Source: Rossellomorea marisflavi (lineage in GTDB: Bacteria; Bacillota; Bacilli; Bacillales; Bacillaceae_B). From it: a stretch of 64,000 bases of DNA. Location of the stretch: contig NZ_CP047095.1 in assembly GCF_009806575.1 (NCBI RefSeq), positions 2,732,001-2,796,000 of the forward strand. The letters are read 5' to 3'. This document shows positions 42,572-52,420 of the stretch, one piece after another. Positions within the stretch are counted from its first letter, which is position 1. Each line of letters begins with the position of its first letter. Under the pieces are notes generated by a model that did no database searches, had not been told where the DNA came from, and saw nothing but the letters and a program-made list of their open reading frames with translations. Made by a program: the position numbers and the translations under genes.

Positions 42572-43761
42572 TTACCGGACCATCATGGTAATATTCCCTG
42601 CAGCCACGATGATGGTGATGCTGAGGAAAAACATGAACGATACGATGGCCAGGGCAGCAAAGACGTAAATAATGCTTTTCGAGATGGTATCGAGGCACTC
42701 AATCACCGGTCCTCCCCAAGAGGCTGGAGGAGGGCGGCAGCCAGTTTATAGATGAACGCAATCATCAGGATCTTGATGGCGGGGAATGCCGCAATCAGCA
42801 GGATGATGGCCACCCCTGCGATCCCTACGGTGTTCTTAAGAAGGACCGAAGCGCTGATGACCGTGTCGGTTGCATCGGTGAACATCCGGCCGATCACGGG
42901 GACGAAATTCCCGGTGACGAATTTGGCCGTCCTGATCGAGACACCGTCCGAGACGGCGGCAGTGGTCCCCTGGACTGAGATCACGCCAAGAAAGATGGTC
43001 ATGAATGCACCCAGCAATCCAATGCTCCATGTCCTGAGGAGCTGTGCGAGCTGTGTGACCTTATAGTGGGTCGATAATGTGCTCACGATGCTCAGAAGCG
43101 TGGACAGGAATAGGAGGGGCAGGACGACATTCTTGATCAATAGACCGCTTGTATTCATGAGGAAGATGATGACCGGATGAAAGAAGGCAGCAGATATGAG
43201 GCCGCCTGATGCAGCGATCAATGCGAGCAGGAGCGGGATGAGGGCGATGATGAAATTGACCATGGTGGTGATGGCCTCATACGTATAATCGATGGCCACA
43301 TGGAAGCTGTTAAGGGCGATGATGATCAGGACCATGAAGACGATCCCATAAGCGACCTTGCTGACATTTCCTCCTTCAAATGCATTCTGAAGCGACTGAA
43401 GGAACATACTGAAGATCGTGAGGAGGATCAGTGTACCGAGAAGCTTGCCGTTCATCATCAGCTCCTGAAAAGCAAAGTGCAGCAGTCCGGTGAACCAAGC
43501 TTTGAACGAAAACTCTTTCTCTCCTTTGATGAAGTCGATGAGGCTTCCTTTTTGACTCTCAGGTAGGAACCCCCCGTAATCATCCACGATGCTTGTCCAA
43601 TATCCTTTCAGCTCATCGATACCGAGATGATCGATCTGCTCGTTGATCATTTCATCCTGGAGGGTTGAATCCTCCCCCGAATTTCCTTCGGCTTGTCCGG
43701 TTGCAGGGAATAAGAAGGTGATTAATAGGATGAGCACGAACGTGCGTTGGATGACTTTCAT
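42572..43761 (-). pseudogene. spoIIIAE: Stage III sporulation protein AE, one base short near the 3' end
   Basis: Signal-like N-terminus, a long soluble part, and seven or so membrane segments, the largest integral membrane protein of the channel. The frame is normal to LAAALLQPLG, then reads EDR and stops at 42703. Adding one G to the run at 42715-42718 gives LGGGPVIECLDTISKSI and a last pair of membrane segments ending NITMMVR at 42572, total 396 aa (family about 399). Either the strain has a broken gene or the run is miscounted; spoIIIAA in the same operon has the same fault. Confidence 0.93.
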
Positions 43762-43783
43762 GATTTCCCCCCTCGGGAACGGT

Positions 43784-44176
43784 TCAAGTGGACGGGATCA
43801 TATTGATGATCGTTTCGATGATGACCGTCAAAATCGGGATGGCCATGGCGAGGATCAGGATCTTCCCGGCAAGCTCGACCTTGGCAGCGATGGCTCCCTC
43901 CCCGGCATCCCTCGTGATATGAGCGGCAAATTCAGCTATATAGGCGATCCCGATGATCTTCAGGATCGTCTGAACATACACAAGGTTCACATTTGCATTC
44001 GCAGCCAGTTTCTCAAGCATATGAATGATGGCGTAGATCTGATCAATGAGGAACAGGAAGATCGAGCAGCCGACAAAAACGATGAGCAGAAAAGCAAAGT
44101 TCGGCTTCTGTTCCTTGATGAGCAAGGCCAGGAATGTCGAGACTAGTGCGATTCCGACTATCTGGATGATCTCAAT
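43784..44176 (-). CDS. spoIIIAD: Stage III sporulation protein AD, ATT start proposed
   Basis: Small membrane protein with four segments (ALVSTFLALLIKEQKP region; FAFLLIVFVGCSIFLFLIDQ; ILKIIGIAYIAEFAAHITRD; ILILAMAIPILTVIIETI). The first standard in-frame start, at 44125, would remove the N-terminal helix kept in all relatives. Coding similarity continues upstream as IEIIQIVGIALVSTF to ATT at 44176, six bases after AAAGGGGGGG. That gives 130 aa, near the 133 of B. subtilis. No ATG, GTG or TTG is in frame there. ATT initiation is inferred. Confidence 0.9.
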   Translation of the reverse strand: MEIIQIVGIALVSTFLALLIKEQKPNFAFLLIVFVGCSIFLFLIDQIYAIIHMLEKLAANANVNLVYVQTILKIIGIAYIAEFAAHITRDAGEGAIAAKVELAGKILILAMAIPILTVIIETIINMIPST

Positions 44177-44193
44177 CGTCGTCCCCCCCTTTC

Positions 44194-44400
44194 CTATCCC
44201 TGATACAAGAAGACCGATTTGATTTTTTGAAATAATTCATCCACGATGGATGCCACCATGAACAGAATATAGATAAAACCGAATAACGTGACCCACTGGG
44301 CATATTCCTTCTTTCCCATTTGATCAAGGATCGTGTGCAGGAAAGCCACGACGATCCCCACCCCTGCAATTTTAAAAATGATATCCACGTCTATTCCCAT
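44194..44400 (-). CDS. spoIIIAC: Stage III sporulation protein AC
   Basis: 68 residues, two membrane segments (DIIFKIAGVGIVVAFLHTIL; YAQWVTLFGFIYILFMVASI) and a basic tail. Length and sequence fit SpoIIIAC. Part of the mother-cell side of the channel, ordered between AB and AD. Confidence 0.95.
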   Translation of the reverse strand: MGIDVDIIFKIAGVGIVVAFLHTILDQMGKKEYAQWVTLFGFIYILFMVASIVDELFQKIKSVFLYQG

Positions 44401-44419
44401 CTTGTTTTCCTCCTTCGCG

Positions 44420-44935
44420 TCACAGCAGAAGGATGATGAGAAGCAGCCCCGTCAAAAAACCGAGGCTCTTAGTCATCCGTTCATACTTCTTCTGCTTCTC
44501 GGCCGCTTCTACTTCTTCTCGTTCCAAGTGCAGCAAGGCAAGCCTGATATGCTTTTGTTCCGTGACAATGTCATGACGGCCGAGCGTCTGTCCAAACTGT
44601 TTGAGGATTTCGTAATCCTCCTTCTTGAGGGCGGTCATTTTCCATATTGCATCCAGGCTTTCCTCCCATGCCCTCCGTACGGATATTTCCTCCTTGGTCA
44701 ACTTCCTGGAGAAGGAATCAAAGATCAGGGATACCGGGGATGTGAGCTGCGATGATATTTTCCTGGCCGCTTCATGAAGCGGGGTATGGCTATAGGTGAT
44801 CTCAGCTTCAAGATACTGAAGTGCCGACTTCAACGAGCGTAATTGTTTCGGTCGCTCCGTCAAGACTTTGGATAGCTCAAATCCTGCCCACGAAGTGGAC
44901 AGCAGAATGAAGATTGCACCGATGATTTTGATCAT
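44420..44935 (-). CDS. spoIIIAB: Stage III sporulation protein AB
   Basis: 171 residues with membrane segments at both ends (IIGAIFILLSTSWAGFELSK; LGFLTGLLLIILLL) and a helical soluble core related to type II secretion GspF. Its start overlaps the corrected stop of spoIIIAA (ATGA), normal for this operon and support for the frame correction of spoIIIAA. Confidence 0.95.
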   Translation of the reverse strand: MIKIIGAIFILLSTSWAGFELSKVLTERPKQLRSLKSALQYLEAEITYSHTPLHEAARKISSQLTSPVSLIFDSFSRKLTKEEISVRRAWEESLDAIWKMTALKKEDYEILKQFGQTLGRHDIVTEQKHIRLALLHLEREEVEAAEKQKKYERMTKSLGFLTGLLLIILLL

Positions 44936-45857
44936 GTAGCTCTGAGCCCTGATGGTGAAAGCAGCTTCCCATCTGCATCGAGCACACGATGGATCACACC
45001 AGGCTCTCCCCCTTTTTCAGCTCCACGAATCGATCGAATGTATGGAGGTCCATGACCTCCCTGATCACGGGGCGCTTTCTCACCTCTTCTAGGGAATCAC
45101 CATGGACCGTTGATATCAGGGTGATTCCTGCATTGACAGCTTCCTGAATGGCGGTACCGTCTTCTTGACGGCCGATTTCATCCACGATAAGCACATCTGG
45201 GCTCATGGAACGGATGAGCATCATCATGCCCTCTGCTTTCGGACAGGCATCGAGTACATCGATGCGCTGGCCGAATGACAACTGAGGTACACCTTCCACG
45301 CACCCTGCAATTTCGGATCGTTCATCCACAATCCCCACCTTCGCCGGTGGGATCCGTTCCCCGGGTACCCCGCTTGAGATCATGCGTGCAATATCCCTCA
45401 GCAACGTGGTCTTCCCTGTCTGTGGGGGCCCGATGATCATCGTATGCTTCCATCCTCCGCCTGACAGATAGGGGATGAGGGGCTCCGCGATCCCGATCTT
45501 TTGACGGGCGACGCGGATGTTGAAGGAGGACAGGTTCCGTATGCCCTTCACGACCCCTCCTTCGAGGATGACTTTCCCGGCGAGACCGACCCGGTGTCCT
45601 CCTTCGATGGTGATATATCCTCGTCTCAGCTCCTCTTCCAGTGCATAAAACGAGTGTTTCGACAGTTTGTTTATCAGGTTTTCGCTATCTTCTGCGGTGA
45701 CTGTGTACGGGAGGAAATGCGGCTTCCCCCTTGACGTCACTTCCAGTTCTCTATGGGTTCTCACCCTTATCTCTTCAATGGATTCTAGCAATGGTCGCGG
45801 CAGGAGCTGAATATGGCTGGATATGGTGGTGGGAAGCATGGCCAGGATCTCTTGCAT
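44932..45857 (-). pseudogene. spoIIIAA: Stage III sporulation protein AA (ATPase), one base short near the 3' end
   Basis: Secretion-type ATPase of the spoIIIA channel: Walker A GPPQTGKTTLLRDIARM at about residue 145, Walker B VLIVDEIGRQED. The frame stops at 44994 after LKKGESLV. Adding one G to the five-G run at 45008-45012 restores GGEPGVIHRVLDADGKLLSP and an end at 44932 that overlaps spoIIIAB by the usual ATGA; length 308 against 307 in B. subtilis. First gene of the operon; a sigma-E promoter is expected upstream but I cannot identify it. Confidence 0.93.
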
Positions 45858-46014
45858 GAACTCTACCTCCTAACGAAATTCCATTACGGGATATGTACAA
45901 GCTCCCGGATAATACAATGTATTTCGCCAACGGTCGGTTTATGACAGATTGTTCAGTGTGGAAGGACGAGGAATGAGGATCTTTGAGTGGGGGGAGGTGA
46001 CTTTTCGGGCTAAT

Positions 46015-46052
46015 AAAAAAAGCCAAGCGGAAAATTCCCGCTTGGCTTTACG
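46015..46052 (-). terminator. Terminator of efp
   Basis: Minus strand AAAGCCAAGCGGGAA / TTCCGCTTGGCTTTTT with TT loop bases; lies six bases after the efp stop. Confidence 0.9.
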
Positions 46053-46058
46053 TTCAGA

Positions 46059-46616
46059 TTATGCGCGTGATACGTACGAACCATCCGTTGTATTTACAAC
46101 CAATTTATCCCCTTCATTGACGAAGAAAGGAACGTTCACCACAAGTCCGGTTTCCGTTTTGGCAGGTTTTGATCCGCCGGAAGCCGTATCGCCTTTGATT
46201 CCTGGTTCTGTTTCTGTTACTTCGAGTTCAACCGTGTTCGGAAGCTCAACACCCAATGTTTCACCTTGATACATCATGATGGAAACTTCCATGTTTTCTT
46301 TAAGGTACTTCAACTCATATTCAATGGAAGGAGCCGGAAGCTCGATTTGCTCGTAGCTTTCGTTATCCATGAATACGTGCATATCTCCATTGGCATAGAG
46401 ATATTGCATGCGGCGGTTGTCAATTTGGGCTTTGCCCACTTTTTCACCCGCACGGAAAGTTTTCTCCTGGATCGCACCTGTACGCAGGTTACGAAGCTTG
46501 GAGCGTACGAAGGCTGCTCCCTTACCAGGTTTAACGTGTTGGAAATCCATCACGCGCCAGATCCCGTTATCTACTTCGATGGTTAGTCCTGTACGAAAAT
46601 CATTAACTGAAATCAT
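46059..46616 (-). CDS. efp: Elongation factor P
   Basis: 185 residues, three beta-barrel domains: [20 protein letters not shown], the loop [16 protein letters not shown] holding the modifiable Lys32-like residue, and [20 protein letters not shown]. Relieves ribosome stalling at proline runs. Preceded by papA as in Bacillus. Confidence 0.97.
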   Translation of the reverse strand: MISVNDFRTGLTIEVDNGIWRVMDFQHVKPGKGAAFVRSKLRNLRTGAIQEKTFRAGEKVGKAQIDNRRMQYLYANGDMHVFMDNESYEQIELPAPSIEYELKYLKENMEVSIMMYQGETLGVELPNTVELEVTETEPGIKGDTASGGSKPAKTETGLVVNVPFFVNEGDKLVVNTTDGSYVSRA

Positions 46617-46653
46617 GTATGTTCCTCCTACTATATAATAATCCTGTCTGCCA

Positions 46654-47721
46654 TCAGAATGGCAAGATGATCAATTCTTTCGACGAATGCATGAGGTTGT
46701 CATTACCACCCTCGGTGATCACCAGATCATCCTCGATCCGCACGCCACCGACTCCCGGCACGTAAATGCCAGGTTCCACTGTGACGATCATACCCGGCTC
46801 AAGGGTCGTTTCCGATCTGAATGAAAGCCCTGGACCCTCGTGGACCTCAAGTCCGATCCCGTGTCCTAGTGAATGGCCGAAACAGTCCCCATACCCTTTT
46901 TCGGTTATGTAGTCTCGACTGATGGCGTCAGCTTCCTTACCGGTCATGCCGGGTTTGATCTGCTCGACAGCCATCAACTGGGATTGCAGGACGATATCGT
47001 AGATTTCCTTCAGCTTCTCGCTGGGCTCACCGACTGAAATGGTCCTTGTCATATCTGAAGCATATCCATTATAGTATGCACCAAAGTCAAGGGTTACAAA
47101 ATCCCCTTTTTCAATGACTTTCTCGCTTGCCACCCCGTGAGGCATGGCAGAGCGGAGTCCCGATGCGACGATGGTATCGAATGAAGAACTGGTCGCGCCT
47201 TGCTTCCGCATGAAGAACTCCATTTCATTGGAAACGTCCAGCTCGGTCAAACCAGGTCTGATGTAATCCAGGATATGCTTGAATGTAGCTTCGGCGATGT
47301 CCGCAGCATACTTAATTATCTTAATCTCTTCAGGAGTCTTAATCAAGCGTAATTTTTCCACTACACCCGACACCGGGACAAATTCGGCACTGAGGGCAGC
47401 CTGATAGGTCGTGAAGGCATCATAGGTCATGTAGTCCTTCTCGAAGCCGACCTTCTTGAGCCCGAGTTCCTTCACCTGCTTGGCCACTTCTTCGTGAATC
47501 GGTCCTTTATGCTGGATGATGTCATATCCGACAGCCTGCTCCGCAGCCTGCTCGGTATAACGGAAGTCAGTGATGAATAAGGCTTTTTCCGCTGAGATGA
47601 GAACCACTCCTGCCGATCCCGTGAAGTTGGTCATATAGCGGCGATTGAATTCGCTTGTAATCAAGAGTCCATCAATGTTTCGTTCATTCAAAGATTCGCG
47701 TAAACGGTCAATTTTTGTCAT
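46654..47721 (-). CDS. papA: Xaa-Pro aminopeptidase (M24 family, YqhT)
   Basis: 355 residues. A creatinase-type N-domain then the pita-bread fold with all metal ligands: Asp in VTLDFGAYY and ASDMTRT, His in [15 protein letters not shown], Glu in VTVEPGIY and RIEDDLVI. Removes N-terminal residues preceding proline. Lies between aroQ and efp. Confidence 0.93.
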   Translation of the reverse strand: MTKIDRLRESLNERNIDGLLITSEFNRRYMTNFTGSAGVVLISAEKALFITDFRYTEQAAEQAVGYDIIQHKGPIHEEVAKQVKELGLKKVGFEKDYMTYDAFTTYQAALSAEFVPVSGVVEKLRLIKTPEEIKIIKYAADIAEATFKHILDYIRPGLTELDVSNEMEFFMRKQGATSSSFDTIVASGLRSAMPHGVASEKVIEKGDFVTLDFGAYYNGYASDMTRTISVGEPSEKLKEIYDIVLQSQLMAVEQIKPGMTGKEADAISRDYITEKGYGDCFGHSLGHGIGLEVHEGPGLSFRSETTLEPGMIVTVEPGIYVPGVGGVRIEDDLVITEGGNDNLMHSSKELIILPF

Positions 47722-47723
47722 GT

Positions 47724-48176
47724 TTATTTCCCTCTCCCCATTCGATAATTGTCCAACGCATCCATGGCCATTTCGTACCCAAGGAAACCAAAACCTGCAA
47801 TCTGCCCCACCGCTTCAGGAGCGATGACGGATGTGTGCCGGAAGGATTCCCGTGCATGAATGTTGGAGATATGCACTTCAATGAAAGGTATGTCCACCGC
47901 TGCCACGGCATCACGGATGGCATAGCTGTAATGGGTGAACGCACCCGGGTTCATGATGATTCCGGCTGCCCCTTCGTCTTCAGCGCGATGGATCCAGTCG
48001 ATCAGTTCCCCTTCATGATTGGACTGGTACGCTTGAATTGCATACCCCATGGCACTTGCTTTCCGGCTCAATCGTTCTTCCAGGTCGGCAAGGGTCTCAC
48101 TTCCATAGATACCAGGCTCCCTTTTTCCGAGCCTGTTTAAATTCGGTCCGTTCAATATCAGGATCGTTTTCTGCAT
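47724..48176 (-). CDS. aroQ: Type II 3-dehydroquinate dehydratase
   Basis: 150 residues: [19 protein letters not shown] with the catalytic Arg/Tyr, [16 protein letters not shown], and [13 protein letters not shown] with the catalytic His region; [17 protein letters not shown] near the end. Third step after DAHP in shikimate synthesis. Three bases separate it from papA. Confidence 0.96.
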   Translation of the reverse strand: MQKTILILNGPNLNRLGKREPGIYGSETLADLEERLSRKASAMGYAIQAYQSNHEGELIDWIHRAEDEGAAGIIMNPGAFTHYSYAIRDAVAAVDIPFIEVHISNIHARESFRHTSVIAPEAVGQIAGFGFLGYEMAMDALDNYRMGRGK

Positions 48177-48188
48177 ATGTATTCCCCT

Positions 48189-48222
48189 AAAAAAAATAGA
48201 ATGTTCATCATGAACATTCTAT
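48189..48222 (-). terminator. Terminator of yqhR
   Basis: ATAGAATGTTCA and TGAACATTCTAT pair perfectly over 12 bp with a TCA loop; eight T follow on the minus strand. Confidence 0.85.
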
Positions 48223-48267
48223 CATAAAGCTATGCTGATACCTACATAATTGTCTGATAACGGTCCC

Positions 48268-48830
48268 TCATTGGGAAACCTGGTCTGTACTCCCGTGTTT
48301 CGCCCTCAGCTCATTTTCCTCATACGAAATGGAATAGCCGACAAAGACGCCGTACAGGATGTAAAGACACAGACTGGTCACGAATGTATCAACTCCGATT
48401 TTCATGAGTGAACCAATGCTCGGGAACAGGGGGTAAAGGACGAGGAAGAATAACAAGAACAGTGCTACCCCGTATGCCGCTCCAACCCACATGGATTTGA
48501 ATCTTCTCAGGATGGCATAATAGACGAAAGCCACTCCGATGGAAATGATTCCGTATGCGAGGATGGCCAAGACCATCCCGATCCATTTATCAACCCAATC
48601 CCCCGCTGCCCAAGGCTCAAAAATGACGGTAGGTTCGATTTTCGTAAAAGAAAAATAATAGCACAGATACGCGATGGCACTCCAGAAAATGCCCCCATGA
48701 ACCCTGTTATGACGACCAAAGCTGCGAAAGACAGAGGTTTTTCACTCTGATTTTGCTCGAGTCCAGGGGCCTTTTTGCTTTCTGTGCTCCCTTCTTGAAC
48801 CTTTTCATGCTGTCCTTTTTCTTCTGCCAT
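48268..48830 (-). pseudogene. yqhR: Membrane protein YqhR, one base short at a G run
   Basis: Two frames form one four-segment membrane protein. The first starts MAEEKGQHEKVQEG (GGAGG upstream) and reaches SFAALVVITGFMG; the second ends with AYGIISIGVAFVYYAILRR through GVFVGYSISYEENELR. Adding one G to the run at 48692-48696 joins them through GIFWSAIAYLCYYF and EPWAAGDWVDKW, giving 187 aa and matching B. subtilis YqhR along its length. Function of YqhR is unknown; it precedes aroQ. Confidence 0.9.
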
Positions 48831-49055
48831 AAGTATCACCTCCGTCGTAGTATGTCCGAAATGAAATGGCTCATGCGAGAAAATCGTGGCTCTTTCTAGT
48901 GCTTTCTTTCATTTTTTAGTAAAATGGATATACACCCCGGCAATCGGGAACATTGTGCCTGGATTTTTTAAAAATTGTAGGTTAAAAAATGTGAAATCGG
49001 TCTAAACTATACGTATAGAATGAAAGTCTGCATATATGGTAAGGAGGTGGCTTTG

Positions 49056-49418
49056 TTGAACGCTCGTAACCTATTCGTCTTTTCCCTTATGATACTCGCC
49101 GCAGTGGGACTTGGTTCCCTTCTCATCGGCAATCCCCTGGGTCTTTTGCGACAGATCTTAGTGACCGCCGCCGTGATCGGTATCATCTACTTCATTTATC
49201 GCAAGTGGTTCAGCGGTCGCCGTACAGGCAGCAACAACGAGCAAAGAGCGTTTGTTAAAGCGGCCAAAATGTCCAAAAAGAGGCATAAGCGTAAGCCTGC
49301 CAGTAAACCTCAAGTCTCAAGCGTGTCAAAAAAACGTCCGGTGCGGAAAAAATCCAGCGCCAATCTGACGGTTATAGAAGGAAAGAAAAGCAAAAAGAAC
49401 AACCGCGCCTCTTTTTAA
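49056..49418 (+). CDS. yqhP: YqhP-like small membrane protein
   Basis: 120 residues from TTG at 49056, eight bases after AAGGAGG; an in-frame ATG at 49020 has no ribosome site. Two membrane segments (about 4-24 and 30-50) and a strongly basic C-terminal tail (KKRHKRKPASKP). Divergent from yqhR and convergent with yqhO, as in B. subtilis. Function unknown. Confidence 0.8.
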   Translation: MNARNLFVFSLMILAAVGLGSLLIGNPLGLLRQILVTAAVIGIIYFIYRKWFSGRRTGSNNEQRAFVKAAKMSKKRHKRKPASKPQVSSVSKKRPVRKKSSANLTVIEGKKSKKNNRASF

Positions 49419-49440
49419 TGGAGGAATGGTTGTTCTTTTT

Positions 49441-50316
49441 TTAATGCCAGTACTTCAGGAATTCTGCCGTCCTGCTCCTTCCAAACTCAATGAGCTCAGA
49501 CTTCCGTGTCCCATCCAACTCAAAATCGGTGGTCATGACCCCTTCTGTCGGGATGAACACGATATTCCGCTCGTGTTTCCGGGAGATATAGCGGGCGTCA
49601 TGGGCATCCCTCATGGTTGTGAATAAAGCCTGATACAGCTCGATGGCATTTTTGATCACTTTTTTCGGTTGATCCGTCAGGTCGTGACTCAGCTTCACAC
49701 CGAGAACGGGCCTCTCTGATTTGTCGTTATCCTTATCGAACAGCCACATGGGAAAGTTGCTCAGGACCCCGCCGTCGACAGTGATACTTGTTCCCTCTAG
49801 GGATTTAAGCCTTACCGGCTCAAAGAAAAAGGGAAGGTTTGCGCTCATCCTGATCGCCCTTGCTACCGGGAACGTTTCTTTCGGGATTCCGTAGCTTTCC
49901 AGATCATCGGGAAGAACGATCATCCTTCCGTTCGAAAGATCCGATGCAATGACCCTGAGGGCATGTGGCGGCAGATCTGCAAATGTCTCGACGCCCTTCG
50001 CCTTCAGCTTCTCCTCGATCCACGCTTCTAGGGCTTTCCCCTTATACAAGCCCAGGCGGAAATACACCCTGAGCCACTTGATGATCGGCAGGGAAAACGG
50101 CGAGGCATCCATAAAGGTCTTCACGTCGACTTCATCCATAAGTTGTGCAATTTCTTCACTCGTATATCCGGCTGCGATAAAAGCTGATATGATCGCACCT
50201 GCACTTGTACCCGCCAATCGCTTGAACGCATATCCCTTTTCCTCCACAGCCTGATACGCCCCTATGAGGGCGAAGCCTTTTATGCCCCCTCCAGAAAAAA
50301 CGCCGTCGATTTCCAT
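49441..50316 (-). CDS. yqhO: Patatin-like phospholipase family protein YqhO
   Basis: 291 residues: oxyanion hole GVFSGGGIKGFALIGA, nucleophile Ser in AGTSAGAIISAF, and Asp of the dyad in ITVDGGVLSNFPMW. A lipid acyl hydrolase by family; substrate unknown. Ends 22 bases from yqhP, convergent. Confidence 0.9.
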   Translation of the reverse strand: MEIDGVFSGGGIKGFALIGAYQAVEEKGYAFKRLAGTSAGAIISAFIAAGYTSEEIAQLMDEVDVKTFMDASPFSLPIIKWLRVYFRLGLYKGKALEAWIEEKLKAKGVETFADLPPHALRVIASDLSNGRMIVLPDDLESYGIPKETFPVARAIRMSANLPFFFEPVRLKSLEGTSITVDGGVLSNFPMWLFDKDNDKSERPVLGVKLSHDLTDQPKKVIKNAIELYQALFTTMRDAHDARYISRKHERNIVFIPTEGVMTTDFELDGTRKSELIEFGRSRTAEFLKYWH

Positions 50317-50405
50317 CCTACTCCCCCCTTCAAAAGGTATTACTACATACCTAATGAAGAAGACTGGATTTTAGACGTCTTTCAATGAAAGAAATCCACC
50401 AGATG

Positions 50406-50439
50406 CAAAAAGGGAAGCGGCGCTCGCATGCCGCTCCCC
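50406..50439 (-). terminator. Terminator of the reductase/decarboxylase cassette
   Basis: Minus strand GGGAGCGGC / GCCGCTTCCC with an 8-base loop, then TTTTT. Confidence 0.88.
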
Positions 50440-50486
50440 TTATTATTGGTACTACTGATCCTTCCACTTACGGGCGCCCATGCGGG

Positions 50487-51515
50487 TCAGTGTGCCAACA
50501 GCTTTGCGAATGCTTGTACATTCACATCAAAGTCCGGCACCATTTGGGCATCTTCCGCATCCTTCACCTGTTTTACAACCATTTCATTGAATGGAGTCGA
50601 AATGCCCTTCCCTTCTCCCAGTTTTGGTATAACGCCGTTGATGTAATCAATTTCGGTTTTCCGTTTTTTCTCGAGGTCCTGCAGCATGCTTGCCCGCAGC
50701 AATCTTGATGGTTCCATCACGACCCTCAGTGTTTGAATGCGATCAGCGATATCTTGGTCGCTTTCCAACTCAAGGGATTCCACGTCGAATCCGCCCATCT
50801 TGGCAAAGTGAACGCCGTTGGCATGACCAACCTTGATGGTTTCATCGGCGATATGAACAGCACTGATGATGCCTGTTTCATCGTCAAGGATGTCCCCGTA
50901 TTCACCGTTCAACGCAGCAGATAAGCCGCTGAAAGCATTGTTAATCAGTAGTTTGGACCATTTGGTTCCCACCAGATTATCGGAAATATGCGTGCCGCCC
51001 ACAAGGTCCAGGATGGATTTGATCCGCTTGATCCTTTCCGTCGTTTCACCAGACAACTCTCCGATCTGAAACGCATACTGTTTGAATTGGGTGAATTCGG
51101 TTGTAAGATTCGATACACCCGGTTCAATGAATGTGGCGCCGAATTCAACAGAACCGGCAATTACACGCTCTTTTCCGATAATGGAACCGACCTTGTCTTC
51201 AGGAATCCCATTCTGCAGGGAGCATACGACGCTATCCTCGTGCAAGAAAGGTAGAAGCTCCTGCAAAATCGCCTCATTATATAGTTGCTTGGTGAGAAGC
51301 AGAACCAAATCATATGTTCCTGCTTTCTCCTCAGGCGTGATGGCTTTGACCCTGGCCTGAAAATCTGTCGTACCGATGACTTTGGCACCTTCCTGATTCA
51401 ACCGGTCGACATGTTCTTTATATGAATCAATCAGTTCTACATCCATCCCCCCGTGGGCAAGATATGCTCCGACGATGGTTCCGAGTGAACCTGCTCCTAA
51501 TACTGCAATTCTCAT
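50487..51515 (-). CDS. Ketopantoate reductase family oxidoreductase
   Basis: 342 residues. NADP-binding AVLGAGSLGTIVGAYLAHGG, then LTKQLYNEAIL and the C-terminal helical domain with NNAFSGLSAALNGEYGDILD. Family ApbA/PanE, normally reducing 2-dehydropantoate; the longer length and its pairing with acetoacetate decarboxylase suggest another 2-oxo acid or beta-keto substrate. It follows the decarboxylase by 14 bases and forms an operon. Confidence 0.85.
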   Translation of the reverse strand: MRIAVLGAGSLGTIVGAYLAHGGMDVELIDSYKEHVDRLNQEGAKVIGTTDFQARVKAITPEEKAGTYDLVLLLTKQLYNEAILQELLPFLHEDSVVCSLQNGIPEDKVGSIIGKERVIAGSVEFGATFIEPGVSNLTTEFTQFKQYAFQIGELSGETTERIKRIKSILDLVGGTHISDNLVGTKWSKLLINNAFSGLSAALNGEYGDILDDETGIISAVHIADETIKVGHANGVHFAKMGGFDVESLELESDQDIADRIQTLRVVMEPSRLLRASMLQDLEKKRKTEIDYINGVIPKLGEGKGISTPFNEMVVKQVKDAEDAQMVPDFDVNVQAFAKLLAH

Positions 51516-51529
51516 GAAAGATATCCTCC

Positions 51530-52276
51530 TTATTTTCCCTCCAGATAGTTATAAACCGGTTGTGCTGCATTCAATGTCAGGTCTGTCAGGATATGGGATG
51601 CCGATATCACTTCCAATACGGGAAGGTCGGCAAGCGGCGCCAGTGCATGTTCGAATAATTGAAGTCTGGCAGGGCCGCTCCATGCCCCCTTCACGTTGAT
51701 ATCTGTTATCCGGGTGCGCACGAGATCGCAGATCCTCAAATTCCCTTCATAATCTGTTGCCATCTTGACCATGAAATTCGGCCGGCAAATCTCTTCTTGC
51801 GCTTCTTCCTTCGCCATCTCGGAATGCTTATATCCCATGGTGGCCGTTGCAACCCGGAGTGAACCATAGTCCAGGGTCCCAACAAGGGTGTCGGAATCGA
51901 CATAAAGCTTAGGATCGCCCAGTTTCTTCGGATAGGCCGTCAGCTCCCTACCGCTTGCAATCGCAGGGAAATTGTCTACGTACATCGAATGCACATAATC
52001 ACCCTCTTCGCCATTGAAGCGGACAGGAATGACCTGGCCGGATTCTGTATACGCACCCAGACCGGAAACGTCCGGCATCCACATGACTTCGAATTTCACC
52101 AGGGGTTCATTGACCTCCAGTGGTTCCGGGACGGCTTCACGCAATGCCTTTTCATCCGTCCGATAGAGGATCGTCAGGTATTCCCGGTTGATGAATTTGT
52201 ATGCCGGATAAGGATAAGCCGGTGCTGTTAATGGGGTTGTTAGATTTTTCGAAATGGTATTCACATCAATTTTCAT
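51530..52276 (-). CDS. Acetoacetate decarboxylase family protein
   Basis: 248 residues starting MKIDVNTISKNLTTPL with GGAAGG upstream. Catalytic Lys pair in LTAYPKKLGDPKLYVDSD, the arrangement of acetoacetate decarboxylase; later VRTRITDINVKGAWSGPARL. The family decarboxylates beta-keto acids through a Schiff base. Divergently transcribed from a LysR regulator, which probably controls it. Confidence 0.88.
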   Translation of the reverse strand: MKIDVNTISKNLTTPLTAPAYPYPAYKFINREYLTILYRTDEKALREAVPEPLEVNEPLVKFEVMWMPDVSGLGAYTESGQVIPVRFNGEEGDYVHSMYVDNFPAIASGRELTAYPKKLGDPKLYVDSDTLVGTLDYGSLRVATATMGYKHSEMAKEEAQEEICRPNFMVKMATDYEGNLRICDLVRTRITDINVKGAWSGPARLQLFEHALAPLADLPVLEVISASHILTDLTLNAAQPVYNYLEGK

Positions 52277-52420
52277 CGTGATCGCACCTTCCATCATAGT
52301 GAGTGAGATTTATTGAACTGAACCTCTACCATGAGCTTACTCCTCCATTTACATTTAATCTAATACATAATAATATATAATTATATTTATCGTAGTAAAT
52401 GATTTAAAGGAGCATGATGG

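Noticed and set aside
45858-49055. yqhV and yqhQ, expected from the B. subtilis order
   Set aside because: The gaps at 45858-46014 and 48831-49055 are too short or lack a matching frame, so I do not annotate them.
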